DNA of 59,763 nucleotides from NCBI GenBank assembly GCA_016934055.1, contig JAFGTR010000032.1:1-59763 (forward strand), in the 5' to 3' direction. The stretch comes from Bacteroidales bacterium (GTDB lineage: Bacteria > Bacteroidota > Bacteroidia > Bacteroidales > UBA10428). Within the stretch, counting starts at the first letter, position 1. The number at the start of each line of letters is the position of its first letter. The notes under the pieces were generated by a model. The model was not told the DNA's origin. It worked only from the letters and a program-made list of their open reading frames with translations, and ran no database searches. The translations under genes were made by a program, and so were the position numbers. This document shows, in pieces, positions 1 to 8,493 of the stretch.

Positions 1-17
1 ACTTTAATATGTTCATC

Positions 18-73
18 GTCATGCTGAATTTATTTCAGCATCTCCTGAGATTCCGAAATAAATTCGGAATGAC
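18..73. repeat. Small palindromic intergenic repeat
   Basis: Two adjacent hairpins are visible, ATGCTGAA/TTCAGCAT and ATTCCGAA/TTCGGAAT. The whole unit is bounded by GTCAT and ATGAC, so it also folds end to end. This resembles the REP or MITE-like palindromes scattered through Bacteroidetes genomes. No gene was recognised in the rest of positions 1-205. Confidence 0.6.
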
Positions 74-205
74 TAACCGCCAGTCTAGACTTAACACAAC
101 ACTAGCCCCAAAAACCGTGCCGTTCAATCTCCTTGAAATAATTACTCCTTATAAAAATAATCATAAATGTTCTGTATAAAAAATGCACGGCACAGGTTAA
201 ATCCT

Positions 206-213
206 TAACTTTG
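206..213 (+). promoter_or_regulatory. Bacteroidetes -7 box (TAACTTTG)
   Basis: The octamer TAACTTTG matches the TAnnTTTG consensus of the Bacteroidetes primary sigma factor. It sits 26 bases before the ATG of the small membrane protein and could drive the mutL cluster. No convincing -33 TTG is seen at the expected distance. Confidence 0.45.
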
Positions 214-238
214 CAAAAACAAATATAACAACGTGCTT

Positions 239-517
239 ATGGCATTCAATTTTTTATTTAAGACACCAAAGCCCAGACAATTTCATTATGAGCCGCTGTT
301 TTATGATGCCAGAAAGGAGGCCCGGGAAGAGCGGATTAAGAAAATAATGAGGGAGATGAAGATATCAGAAGGTGAGGCTTATAAACCCGGCATAACACGG
401 GGCAGCTTCCGCGATTATTATAAAGGCAGAAAACGTTCTGACCGTTTCAGCACGTTACGGTTGCTGATCATTATCATTGCCCTGGTCCTGTTAGCCTATT
501 TTCTGATCATGCGTTAA
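239..517 (+). CDS. Small C-terminally anchored membrane protein upstream of mutL
   Basis: The product is a 92-residue protein of unknown function. About 70 residues are charged and rich in Lys/Arg/Glu (region around DARKEAREERIKKI, predicted helical). They are followed by one hydrophobic segment near residues 71-90 (LRLLIIIIALVLLAYFLI) that ends only a residue or two before the stop, so it looks tail-anchored with the basic part in the cytoplasm. A GTG lies six bases upstream in the same frame, but the ATG at 239 is the more natural start. It ends 10 bases before mutL, so the two are probably co-transcribed from the TAACTTTG box at 206. I recall small proteins at this position upstream of mutL in other Bacteroidetes, but no function is known to me. 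Confidence 0.75.
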   Translation: MAFNFLFKTPKPRQFHYEPLFYDARKEAREERIKKIMREMKISEGEAYKPGITRGSFRDYYKGRKRSDRFSTLRLLIIIIALVLLAYFLIMR

Positions 518-527
518 CCTATACAGC

Positions 528-2351
528 ATGGCTGATATCATAAGACTGCTCTCAGAATCAGTTGCCAATCAGATTGCTGCCGGTGAGGTCATACAGCGTC
601 CTGCATCAGTCGTTAAAGAACTCATGGAAAATGCCGTTGATGCCGGAAGTAAAATAATTTCAGTGCTTGCTAAAGACGGTGGCAAAACCCTGATTCAGGT
701 TATCGATAACGGCTGCGGAATGTCTGATACAGATGCCCGCATGTGCTTCGAACGACATGCGACCTCAAAGATAAAGGAGGCTGGTGATCTTTATGCAATC
801 CGTACACTTGGTTTCAGGGGTGAGGCCATGGCTTCCATAGCCGCAGTAGCACAGGTTATCCTGCGGACACGCAGACAGGAAGATGAAACCGGGACCCAGG
901 TAACCATTGCAGGGTCTGTGGTGGAATCACAGGAGGTTGTTACCTGTGATGCCGGCTGCAATTTCATGGTTAAAAATCTGTATTTCAACACACCGGCTCG
1001 CAGAAAGTTTCTTAAAACAAACAACGCTGAACTGAAACACATCATCCATGAATTTCAACGGGTAGCTTTGGCCAATCCGCAGATCGAATTTTCCCTGACT
1101 CATAATGACACTGAGATATATGTGCTTCCTCCTGCTAATCTTAAGCAACGCATTATTCACCTGTTTGGGAAATCCGTAAATCAGAATCTCACAACGATTA
1201 ACACCTCTACATCACTTGTTAAAATAAGTGGTTACATCGGCAAACCCGAATGTGCCAAAAAAAAGAGCGGAGAACAGTTTTTTTTCATCAATAACCGTTT
1301 CATGAAACATCCCTATTTTCACAGGGCGATCATGAATGCTTATGAAAAACTGCTGCCAGCCGATTATCTCCCCTCTTATTTTATGTTTCTTGAAGCTGAT
1401 CCGGCATCTATCGATATCAATATTCACCCCACCAAAACTGAAATAAAATTCGAGGAAGAACCTGCCGTTTTTCAGATTCTGGTTGCAGCTGCACGTGAGG
1501 CACTTGGCAAGTTCAATCTGGTGCCTCCTATTGATTTTAATGCGGAACAGGCTTTTGAAATTCCACCCATGCGAAAGGATGCATTATTCAACGTTCCACC
1601 CATATCTTTTAACCCCGGTTATAATCCTTTTGATCATGAGAAGAGAAGCCATGAGGACTATCATCCCCGGTTTGAAAATGATGTATTAAGACACTGGGAA
1701 AAGCTGTATCACGGTACTGATGGTTTGTCAGTTGACAGAGATATCCCTGAAAATGAAATACAGCAAAAGTTAGACCTGAACCGGCAAAACACCGGCAATC
1801 GCTTTTTGCAGCTTAAGAATAAGTATATTCTCACAGCTGTGAAATCGGGCTTGATGATTATTGATCAGCGTCGGGCGCATGAAAGGATTCTGTTTGAAAA
1901 ATATCTTCAGATAATGGCTCATAACCATGCTGTTGCCCAACAGACAATGTTTCCTGAAACACTTGAGCTGGAACCCTCTGATTATCTTATGATAAAAGAG
2001 CTTTTTAATGATTTGCATACGTTGGGTTTTGACATACGCGATTTCGGAAGCAACAGCATAGTGCTGAACGGATGTCCTGCCGATATGCAAAATCCTGATC
2101 CCAAAGGTTTGGTGGAAAGTATTCTTGAAGAGTTTAAAAACAAACAGCATGACATTAAGATAAACGCAAGGGAAAGGCTCATGATGTCATTGGCATCAGC
2201 CGCTGCAGTGAATTATGGAAAGTCTTTATCTGATGCAGAAATGCAGGAGTTGATCGACCGGCTGTTTGCATGTGAGAACCCGAATTATTCTCCCTCAGGT
2301 CACCCTGTCGTTTCAATCATCAGTCTGGAAGAGATAGAGCGAAAGTTTTGA
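528..2351 (+). CDS. mutL: DNA mismatch repair protein MutL
   Basis: MutL is the ATP-dependent coordinator of mismatch repair that links MutS to strand incision. The N-terminal GHKL ATPase is clear: E31/E34/N35/D38 in KELMENAVDAG, DNGCGM at 60-65, ATSKI at 78-82 and GFRGEA at 95-100. A variable linker of about residues 340-425 leads to the C-terminal dimerisation and endonuclease domain. The endonuclease motif DQHA(X)2E(X)4E appears at residue 446 as DQRRAHERILFE: both glutamates are kept, but the histidine is arginine. The C-terminal motif reads SGHP, where many MutLs have GRP. Length (607 aa) is normal. It heads a run mutL-rhomboid-rhomboid-EEP on the same strand. The overall family assignment is secure; the nuclease activity is less so. 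Confidence 0.97.
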   Translation: MADIIRLLSESVANQIAAGEVIQRPASVVKELMENAVDAGSKIISVLAKDGGKTLIQVIDNGCGMSDTDARMCFERHATSKIKEAGDLYAIRTLGFRGEAMASIAAVAQVILRTRRQEDETGTQVTIAGSVVESQEVVTCDAGCNFMVKNLYFNTPARRKFLKTNNAELKHIIHEFQRVALANPQIEFSLTHNDTEIYVLPPANLKQRIIHLFGKSVNQNLTTINTSTSLVKISGYIGKPECAKKKSGEQFFFINNRFMKHPYFHRAIMNAYEKLLPADYLPSYFMFLEADPASIDINIHPTKTEIKFEEEPAVFQILVAAAREALGKFNLVPPIDFNAEQAFEIPPMRKDALFNVPPISFNPGYNPFDHEKRSHEDYHPRFENDVLRHWEKLYHGTDGLSVDRDIPENEIQQKLDLNRQNTGNRFLQLKNKYILTAVKSGLMIIDQRRAHERILFEKYLQIMAHNHAVAQQTMFPETLELEPSDYLMIKELFNDLHTLGFDIRDFGSNSIVLNGCPADMQNPDPKGLVESILEEFKNKQHDIKINARERLMMSLASAAAVNYGKSLSDAEMQELIDRLFACENPNYSPSGHPVVSIISLEEIERKF

Positions 2352-2496
2352 AGAAGCATTGAAGCTTTAAGACCGGCGTCTGAATGGTGAGATCATTAAT
2401 CACATTGTTGCTTTAACTGATGAAGCCGGTTAATCCTGGCGTTTTTCTGCTGACTTCTATCTTCTTTCTTCTCACTGCCAACTTCCAATAAAAAGC

Positions 2497-2504
2497 TATC
2501 TTTG
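2497..2504 (+). promoter_or_regulatory. Bacteroidetes -7 box (TATCTTTG)
   Basis: TATCTTTG matches TAnnTTTG and lies 28 bases before the first rhomboid ATG, a spacing that would leave a short leader. It suggests that the rhomboid genes have their own promoter, separate from mutL. The 180-base gap after mutL supports this. Confidence 0.5.
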
Positions 2505-2531
2505 TCGTTTTAATCATTTAATAAGGATAAC

Positions 2532-3368
2532 ATGAGTTCAATCGGGACAAGATCGCCACTTGCCATGCCTCCGGTGACAAAAAGCCTTCTTATCATCACT
2601 GTAATTGTCTATCTGATCAGCTGGGCTGTTGAACAATTTCTTCATTCCGACATCATGATACGTTATCTGGCGTTGTTCAGAGTACAGTCCCCTTTATTCT
2701 TTCCCACCCAGTTGCTTACACATATTTTCATGCATGGTAATCTTACACATCTGTTCTTTAATATGTTCGGACTGTATATGTTCGGCAGAATACTTGAAAA
2801 CGTATGGGGTACAAAGAAAATGTTGATTTTCTATCTGGCTACGGGTATAGGTGCTGCTTTGATACAATCGGGTATCACCTATTGGCAAATGCATAAGATG
2901 ATAAACCTGGCTGAAGCATTTATTGATAATCCCTCCTATATGGTCTTCAGTAAGTATCTTGATCAGTATTTACTGAAGGGAAGCACTCAATACAGTGAGA
3001 TCATGTCTTTTGCCCAATCGTGGTTCTATGCTCCCGATAATATGAGCGTCGTTCCCAAAGCGGTTGAATATACCCAACACATTTTGTATGAGAACCTGAA
3101 CATTCCCATGGTTGGTGCTTCCGGCGCAATCTTTGGACTTCTGGCTGCCTTTGCCATGATATTCCCCGATGTTGAGCTGATGTTGATTTTTCTCCCCATC
3201 CCCATAAAAGCAAAATATTTCGTCCCGGTCTATGCTGTTATCGAACTGATTTTTGGTGTGGCCGGTTTTTCATGGGATAATGTGGCTCATTTTGCACATC
3301 TTGGCGGGGCATTGGTGGGTTTCATTCTGGTTAAATACTGGAGAAGAAATCAATTCAAGATTTATTGA
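2532..3368 (+). CDS. Rhomboid family intramembrane serine protease (first copy)
   Basis: Rhomboids cleave transmembrane substrates inside the bilayer with a Ser-His dyad. Here the serine is S197 in GASGAIFG, and the histidine is H256 in HFAHLGGALVGF. The HxxxN oxyanion motif is present near residue 70 in HGNLTHLFFNMFG. About six hydrophobic segments cover the protein. An unusually long hydrophilic insertion lies between the second and fourth segments, around residues 120-185. The gene is followed 28 bases later by a second rhomboid, and both sit directly downstream of mutL. Catalytic residues are intact, so it is probably active; the substrate is unknown. Confidence 0.93.
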   Translation: MSSIGTRSPLAMPPVTKSLLIITVIVYLISWAVEQFLHSDIMIRYLALFRVQSPLFFPTQLLTHIFMHGNLTHLFFNMFGLYMFGRILENVWGTKKMLIFYLATGIGAALIQSGITYWQMHKMINLAEAFIDNPSYMVFSKYLDQYLLKGSTQYSEIMSFAQSWFYAPDNMSVVPKAVEYTQHILYENLNIPMVGASGAIFGLLAAFAMIFPDVELMLIFLPIPIKAKYFVPVYAVIELIFGVAGFSWDNVAHFAHLGGALVGFILVKYWRRNQFKIY

Positions 3369-3369
3369 T

Positions 3370-3377
3370 TAAATTTG
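3370..3377 (+). promoter_or_regulatory. Possible internal -7 box (TAAATTTG)
   Basis: TAAATTTG matches TAnnTTTG in the 28-base gap between the two rhomboid genes, 20 bases before the second ATG. It may give the second rhomboid an internal promoter. A chance match is possible in such AT-rich sequence. Confidence 0.3.
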
Positions 3378-3396
3378 TACCATTGAAAGCTCCGAA

Positions 3397-4311
3397 ATGA
3401 CAATGTTTGATGAAATAAAGTCTTCCTTCCGTCATGGTACCATGGTGACAAGGCTTATTTATATCAACATAGGCTTGTTTGTAGGCATCGGATTACTCTA
3501 TGTGGGCTTTCGCATTTTTACCCCCGGATCTACACTGGACGACCTGAAAGGTATTTTTAACCAGAAGATTATGCAATACCTGATGTTGTCAGCTGATCCG
3601 ATAAAACTGATTACCCGGCCATGGACGATCATCACATATATGTTTGCTCATCAGAATGTATGGCATATCTTATTCAATCTTCTCTGGCTTTACTGGTTTG
3701 GTAAAATATTTCTCCAATACCTTACCGAAAAACAATTGCTCAGTACCTATCTGTTGGGTGGGCTTGCCGGTGCTGTTCTTTATCTTCTCGTGCTCAACCT
3801 TATGCCATGGTTAAGTGATTATCTGAGCCCTTACATGCTGGGGGCATCAGCTGCCATTATGGCGATTGTCTTTGCTATTTCTTTTTATGTGCCGGATTTT
3901 ACGCTTTACCTTCTGTTCTTCGGACCCGTAAAACTGAAATATATAGCTCTGTTCAGTATTATACTTGACATCCTTATGATAGCCTCATATAATGCCGGTG
4001 GCCATATCGCTCACCTGGGCGGTGCCTTGTATGGCTTCATATTTATAATGCAATACCGTAAGGGGAGAGATATAGGCAAATGGCTGAATAATTTCATTGA
4101 TGATCTTGTTACACTGTTCCGGCCCCGCAGACGTTTAAACATTACTTACAGAAAACGAAACAGGATTATGGACGATATGGAGTATAACAGCAAAAAAGCT
4201 GCTGACCAGAAGGAGATCGACCGTATTCTGGATAAAATTGCACAATCGGGCTATGACAATCTCACCCGTAAAGAAAAGGAAACCCTTTTCAGGATGAGTA
4301 AACGCAAATAG
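3397..4311 (+). CDS. Rhomboid family intramembrane serine protease (second copy)
   Basis: This is a second intramembrane protease with the dyad S151 (GASAAIMA) and H206 (GHIAHLGGALYG), and an HxxxN motif in HQNVWHILFN near residue 85. It has about six membrane segments in the first 220 residues. A hydrophilic cytoplasmic tail of roughly 80 residues follows and ends in a conserved-looking helix pair (IDRILDKIAQSGYDNLTRKE). I recall a small domain of this type at the C-terminus of Bacteroidetes rhomboids. The paired arrangement with the preceding gene suggests duplication followed by divergence: the first copy has an internal insertion and this one has the tail. The substrate is unknown. Confidence 0.92.
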   Translation: MTMFDEIKSSFRHGTMVTRLIYINIGLFVGIGLLYVGFRIFTPGSTLDDLKGIFNQKIMQYLMLSADPIKLITRPWTIITYMFAHQNVWHILFNLLWLYWFGKIFLQYLTEKQLLSTYLLGGLAGAVLYLLVLNLMPWLSDYLSPYMLGASAAIMAIVFAISFYVPDFTLYLLFFGPVKLKYIALFSIILDILMIASYNAGGHIAHLGGALYGFIFIMQYRKGRDIGKWLNNFIDDLVTLFRPRRRLNITYRKRNRIMDDMEYNSKKAADQKEIDRILDKIAQSGYDNLTRKEKETLFRMSKRK

Positions 4312-4336
4312 TTTGTTTTAATCACTCTTCTGACTC

Positions 4337-5440
4337 TTGAGAAACCTGTTCCGGAATATACTCCTGATCATCAACCTGGCCCTGGCTTTCGTATTGATTT
4401 TATCTTATCTTTCTGTTTATATAAGTCCTGAAAAGGCCTGGATATTTGCATTCATCGGACTTGCCTATTCTTACATCCTGCTGATTAATATTCTTTTTGT
4501 GATCTTCTGGATTATATTCCGGAAATGGTATTTTCTCATTTCACTCCTCATCATCCTGGCCGGATGGGATTCATTGAAGAAGCTGATCCGGGTGAACCCC
4601 AAAAGTCATCAGGTTGAGGTTGATGAAAATTCTTTCAGGATTATGTCCAACAATGTCAGGTTGTTTAATTATTATCAATGGGAAAAGGATACGGCCGTCA
4701 GAAGACATATGATGGCGTATATCAATGCTGAAGTGCCTTCTGTGGTATGTTTCCAGGAATTTCTGACCCTTCCCGGAGGGAATATTTCCCTGGAAGCGAT
4801 AAAAAGAGAATTAAAAAACATGCCTTTTACACATGTGCATTATACACACCGGATACCGGGAAAAACAAATTTCGGACTGGCCACTTTTAGCAAGTATCCC
4901 ATCATCAACAAAGGGTTTATAGAATACAAAAACTCATTGAATGGTGTAATATTTTCCGATATGGTTATTGCCAAAGATACAGTAAGGATTTACAATTGCC
5001 ACCTGCAGTCGGTTAAGCTTAAACCTGACTACAACAAGGTTCTTGACAGCCTGATTTTTTACTATGATCAGCGTCATTTTAATGAAATGAAATCAATAAC
5101 TGTAAAACTCCGTGATGCATATATAAAAAGGGCTGGCCAGTCTGAAGTGTTATCCTTCCATATTCAGTCGTCCCCTCATCCTGTTATCGTTTGTGGTGAT
5201 TTTAATGACACGCCTTTTTCTTACAGCTATTACCGGATCAGCCGGAATCTCAGGGATGCCTTTGTGACATCAGGATCAGGCATTGGGTCTACTTACCGTC
5301 AAAATATTGCCCCCATCCGTATTGATTATATCCTTTACGATCCGTCTTTGTGTTCTTCACATTTTGTGAATAAAAAGACGCATTGGTCTGATCATTATCC
5401 TGTGATGTGTGATTTCACTTTTGTCCAAAAGGCAGATTAG
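4337..5440 (+). CDS. Endonuclease/exonuclease/phosphatase family protein, membrane anchored
   Basis: The product is a metal-dependent EEP-fold hydrolase. The N-terminal ~85 residues form two or three membrane segments. The EEP domain follows, with the metal-binding glutamate E141 (CFQEF), GDFND at 287-291 and the terminal SDHYP with D352/H353. RIDYILYD near residue 331 is also typical. Family members cleave DNA, phosphoinositides or other phosphoesters, and the substrate cannot be read here. The start is TTG at 4337; no ATG gives a better N-terminus. It follows the second rhomboid by 25 bases, so it is probably in the same operon. Its last 26 bases overlap the 3' end of the convergent dehydratase gene. 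Confidence 0.85.
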   Translation: MRNLFRNILLIINLALAFVLILSYLSVYISPEKAWIFAFIGLAYSYILLINILFVIFWIIFRKWYFLISLLIILAGWDSLKKLIRVNPKSHQVEVDENSFRIMSNNVRLFNYYQWEKDTAVRRHMMAYINAEVPSVVCFQEFLTLPGGNISLEAIKRELKNMPFTHVHYTHRIPGKTNFGLATFSKYPIINKGFIEYKNSLNGVIFSDMVIAKDTVRIYNCHLQSVKLKPDYNKVLDSLIFYYDQRHFNEMKSITVKLRDAYIKRAGQSEVLSFHIQSSPHPVIVCGDFNDTPFSYSYYRISRNLRDAFVTSGSGIGSTYRQNIAPIRIDYILYDPSLCSSHFVNKKTHWSDHYPVMCDFTFVQKAD

Positions 5441-6392
5441 TCAGGTCAATGTTTCCCCCGGTAAGGATTATACCCGTTCTTTTTTGTCTGAACAGCCTGG
5501 GATGTTCCAGTAAAACTGCCAGTGCAACGGCTGAAGAAGGTTCTGCAATAATCTTCATCCGCTCCCAGATCAGACGCATAGCCTTTATTATTGATGTTTC
5601 GGTAACGGTGAGAATATCATCAACCTTATGCTGTATGATCTCAAAGGTGAGAGGACTTAATGAGGTAAGAAGTCCGTCAGCGATGGTATTAGGGTCATGT
5701 GATGGTTGTATTTTCCCTGAATGAAAAGAACGACTGGCATCATCAGCATTGGCAGGCTCACATCCTATTACCTTGATGTCAGGATTGACGGCTTTTGCAG
5801 TAATGGCACTGCCTGAAAGTATGCCTCCGCCTCCTACAGGCACCAGCATGATCTCCAGTGCTGGTTCTTCTTCCAGAAATTCAAGGGCAGCTGTTCCCTG
5901 TCCGCAAATAACCTGAAAATTATCATACGGATGTATGAAAACAGCTCCGGTCTTTTTCAGTATTTCCGCCAGCGTTTTTTCACGGCTTGACAGGTTGGGT
6001 TCACAAAATGTGATTTCGGCGCCATATTCTTTTACAGCGTCAATTTTTACAGGTGGAGCCGTTCGGGGCATGGCCACAAAACATTTTACTCCTCTTTTTT
6101 TTGCAGCCAGTGCCAGCGCGGCAGCATGATTGCCCGAAGAGTGTGTTGCCACACCATAACGGATTTCTTCGTCTGAAAGAGAAAGCACGGCATGGGTAGC
6201 ACCACGGTATTTAAAAGCACCTGCTTTTTGAAAGTTTTCACATTTGAAGAATAATTCAGCTCCCAGAAGGCTGTTGATGCTTTCGGAAGTAAGCACTGGC
6301 GTATGGTGAACAGTTTTATTGATCCTGATAAAGGCCGTTTGTATATCGTTAAATGAAGGCAATACCATCTCAACAGTTTTAACAGGGTTCAT
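5415..6392 (-). CDS. PLP-dependent threonine dehydratase / serine racemase-like enzyme
   Basis: The product is a fold-type II PLP enzyme of 325 aa. The Schiff-base lysine is K61 in GAFKYRGA (family consensus GSFKxRGA). SSGNHAAALA near residue 85 and the phosphate-binding glycine loop GGGGILSG near residue 180 complete the cofactor site. The length matches catabolic threonine dehydratase or serine racemase without the C-terminal ACT regulatory domain of biosynthetic IlvA. Likely reactions are threonine to 2-oxobutanoate and serine deamination or racemisation; the sequence alone does not decide. It starts 14 bases inside the preceding gene (6379-7236), which suggests translational coupling, and its 3' end overlaps the EEP gene. 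Confidence 0.9.
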   Translation of the reverse strand: MNPVKTVEMVLPSFNDIQTAFIRINKTVHHTPVLTSESINSLLGAELFFKCENFQKAGAFKYRGATHAVLSLSDEEIRYGVATHSSGNHAAALALAAKKRGVKCFVAMPRTAPPVKIDAVKEYGAEITFCEPNLSSREKTLAEILKKTGAVFIHPYDNFQVICGQGTAALEFLEEEPALEIMLVPVGGGGILSGSAITAKAVNPDIKVIGCEPANADDASRSFHSGKIQPSHDPNTIADGLLTSLSPLTFEIIQHKVDDILTVTETSIIKAMRLIWERMKIIAEPSSAVALAVLLEHPRLFRQKRTGIILTGGNIDLTNLPFGQK

Positions 6393-7236
6393 TAAACGCT
6401 GATCCTGCAGTATTAAAAGGCATCTGGCTGTTTTTGTCAGGAGTCCCGGTCTTTTTATGGCGGAGAAACTCTTCGTATTTCCTTGCTATCATCACAATCA
6501 GGTCGTAATCGTTTGTATTCAGGATATAATCATCACTGAAATTACAGAATGTCATAAATTCAATGATTTCTTCTTCACGGGCTATACCAGTGATCCTCTT
6601 TATTATTTCAGGATTGTACTTTTGATAAACCTGGTTTTTGCAGTTTTCATCTGCCAGAATTTCTTTCAGCTTTATCATCTGTTTTTCTTCCGGTGTAAGT
6701 ATTGGTGCGCTTGCTATCGCTGCACCACCTTCAAGCATCCTTTTCTCCGTGGCTATCCGGTCGGCTTCCCGGGCTTCTGTCAAAGCCTGTTGCTGAAGGT
6801 TCCTGCGGAGGTTTTCAGTTTTATGGGTTGAAAGATCGAGGTTTACAAAGCGTTGCCTGAACTGGTTATAATTGCCAAAAGCATATACACGGGCTTCTTC
6901 AATTTCATAAAAGCGCGGCATCATTCTGTATGTTCCAAAAAAGGCCAGGTTGAGTAAGGAATCATTTACGACAATCATATTGTAATAATATCCTATGGCT
7001 GAAAATACAAGCGTATCGCCTAAACCGGCCCGAATTTGAAAAAAACCTGAAGTATCAGAAAATACTGACTGCCTCGTGCTGAAGTTCTGAACGTGGGCAA
7101 ACTGAACAGGTCTTTTTGTGTCTCCTTCCATGATCCTTCCGTGTAACCGTGAATCCTGTCCTGTCGTAATGCTGACAATCAACATAGAATAAGCCGCCAA
7201 CAGGGTGATTTTTAAAAGGAGATCCTTCATGTCCAT
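6379..7236 (-). CDS. Secreted carboxypeptidase-regulatory-like domain protein
   Basis: The N-terminus is a signal peptide (hydrophobic stretch ending near TTGQ, residue ~27). Residues ~30-105 form a carboxypeptidase-regulatory-like beta-sandwich: the pattern LHGRI...RPVQFAHV...SDTSGFFQI...LVFSAIGY is characteristic. This domain occurs in many Bacteroidetes envelope proteins. The remaining ~170 residues are hydrophilic, predicted helical, and have no motif I recognise. The product is probably periplasmic or surface-associated. It overlaps the dehydratase downstream by 14 bases and has a TAATTTTG promoter box just upstream. A metabolic link between the two genes is not evident. Confidence 0.8.
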   Translation of the reverse strand: MDMKDLLLKITLLAAYSMLIVSITTGQDSRLHGRIMEGDTKRPVQFAHVQNFSTRQSVFSDTSGFFQIRAGLGDTLVFSAIGYYYNMIVVNDSLLNLAFFGTYRMMPRFYEIEEARVYAFGNYNQFRQRFVNLDLSTHKTENLRRNLQQQALTEAREADRIATEKRMLEGGAAIASAPILTPEEKQMIKLKEILADENCKNQVYQKYNPEIIKRITGIAREEEIIEFMTFCNFSDDYILNTNDYDLIVMIARKYEEFLRHKKTGTPDKNSQMPFNTAGSAFNEPC

Positions 7237-7252
7237 TATTTTCGGGCTGTAT

Positions 7253-7260
7253 CAAAATTA
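7253..7260 (-). promoter_or_regulatory. Bacteroidetes -7 box (TAATTTTG on the minus strand)
   Basis: Read on the minus strand, these bases are TAATTTTG, matching TAnnTTTG. They lie 17 bases before the start of the carboxypeptidase-regulatory-like gene, so the leader would be very short. Confidence 0.4.
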
Positions 7261-7392
7261 TAAAATGATTGGGCATTAAAAAAACTGAAACGTTAAATAT
7301 TGTTAAACCATGATTACACATGAATGTAATTTTGCTTACACATCAACAATATGTAATTTTATATGTTCTTTCTAATGATCAAATATTGAACC

Positions 7393-7803
7393 ATGAAAGC
7401 AACCGCCTGCCGTAAAATGCATTTCAATGCCGCTCATCGCCTGATGAATCCAAACTGGGATGAAAAACATAATACCGATATTTTTGGAGTCTGCAGTAAT
7501 CCCAATTATCATGGACATAATTATGATCTTATTGTTAAGGTGACCGGGGATATAGATCCCGAAACCGGTTTTGTGTATGACATGGTAAAGCTGAAACAGA
7601 TAACTGATGATTATGTCATCAGTAAATTTGACCATAAAAACCTTAATCTTGAGGTTGAAGAATTCCGGAACCTTAATCCGACAGCCGAAAATATTGCCAT
7701 GGTCATATGGAATGTCCTTCGTGATAAGATTGACAACCGTTTTAGCCTTTCAGTTGTCCTTTTTGAAACAGAAAGAAATTTTGTTGAGTATAACGGTAAC
7801 TGA
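7393..7803 (+). CDS. 6-pyruvoyl-tetrahydropterin synthase family protein (PTPS-II-like motif)
   Basis: This is a T-fold enzyme acting on 7,8-dihydroneopterin triphosphate. Zinc ligands are H15 (FNAAHRL), H40 and H42 (HGHNY), and the catalytic cysteine is C34. The spacing C-x5-HGH (C34 to H40) is the pattern reported for true 6-pyruvoyl-tetrahydropterin synthases, whereas QueD, the 6-carboxytetrahydropterin synthase of queuosine synthesis, has C-x3-HGH. The E of the C-terminal FETERNFVEY helps bind the pterin. Length (136 aa) is normal. YidD follows after 21 bases. Function may be tetrahydrobiopterin-like pterin or deazapurine synthesis; the motif favours the former, but the context is silent. 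Confidence 0.9.
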   Translation: MKATACRKMHFNAAHRLMNPNWDEKHNTDIFGVCSNPNYHGHNYDLIVKVTGDIDPETGFVYDMVKLKQITDDYVISKFDHKNLNLEVEEFRNLNPTAENIAMVIWNVLRDKIDNRFSLSVVLFETERNFVEYNGN

Positions 7804-7824
7804 TAATATATAAAGGGGCTGAAT

Positions 7825-8097
7825 ATGAGGCTGCTGGATAACATACACGCTCTTATCATCAAATTGATGATCCTGCCGGTAAAATTCTATAAGTATTCAA
7901 TTTCACCGCTCCTGCCCAATAGTTGCCGACATTATCCTACCTGCTCGGAATATGCTATACAGGCATTAAATGAACATGGTATTGTGAAAGGCAGCATGCT
8001 TGCTATATGGCGTATTCTTCGCTGCAATCCTTGGGGGACCAGTGGTTATGATCCGGTACCGCCTAAAAAGCAGAAACGTACAAGAATGAAATCCTGA
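7825..8097 (+). CDS. yidD: Membrane protein insertion efficiency factor YidD
   Basis: YidD is a small amphipathic membrane-associated protein that assists YidC-dependent insertion. Diagnostic features are [20 protein letters not shown] (residues ~25-44), with the conserved C/R/P/T/C/S pattern, and the later RCNPW...GYDPVP. At 90 aa it has a slightly longer N-terminus and a basic tail ([10 protein letters not shown]). It usually sits near rnpA/rpmH/yidC, but here it follows a PTPS-family gene by 21 bases, an arrangement common outside Proteobacteria. Confidence 0.95.
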   Translation: MRLLDNIHALIIKLMILPVKFYKYSISPLLPNSCRHYPTCSEYAIQALNEHGIVKGSMLAIWRILRCNPWGTSGYDPVPPKKQKRTRMKS

Positions 8098-8130
8098 CTT
8101 TGATAGTTCCTTCAGGCTGTGTGCCTGTAA

Positions 8131-8337
8131 TTATTTTTCCCTGGTTAATTTACATCCAAGATTTGCAAGCTGGCACAGTATAGCCAGCAATAAAAAACTG
8201 TTGGCGGTAATAAAGTAATTTGCTTCATGCCTGATGCCAAATAAATTCTGACCAATCAGGAGGGCAATAATCCCCAGGATCATAATCACTAAAGCAATGA
8301 TACCGCTTGCCCAGGCTGCCAGTTTAAATAGTTTCAT
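8131..8337 (-). CDS. Small two-helix membrane protein
   Basis: The product is 68 residues long with two clear hydrophobic helices (about residues 7-28 and 42-61) joined by a short polar loop, and a basic C-terminus (LTREK). It lies convergent to yidD and divergent from gmhA. The hydrophobic pattern, the ATG start and the absence of a competing frame suggest a real gene, but the family is not recognised. It could be a subunit-like or stress membrane peptide; nothing in the context decides. Confidence 0.55.
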   Translation of the reverse strand: MKLFKLAAWASGIIALVIMILGIIALLIGQNLFGIRHEANYFITANSFLLLAILCQLANLGCKLTREK

Positions 8338-8493
8338 GGTGTGTTATATTAATTTAACAATGTATCTCTGTCTCCGAAAGGTAAGAAATAATCGCAAACA
8401 AGTCAATAGACAAGATGTTTTCGAAATATGTCCGGACATGAAATTGGTAACCTCCCTAAAATTTTATAATTTTCACACCTTAATCTCTGCCCA

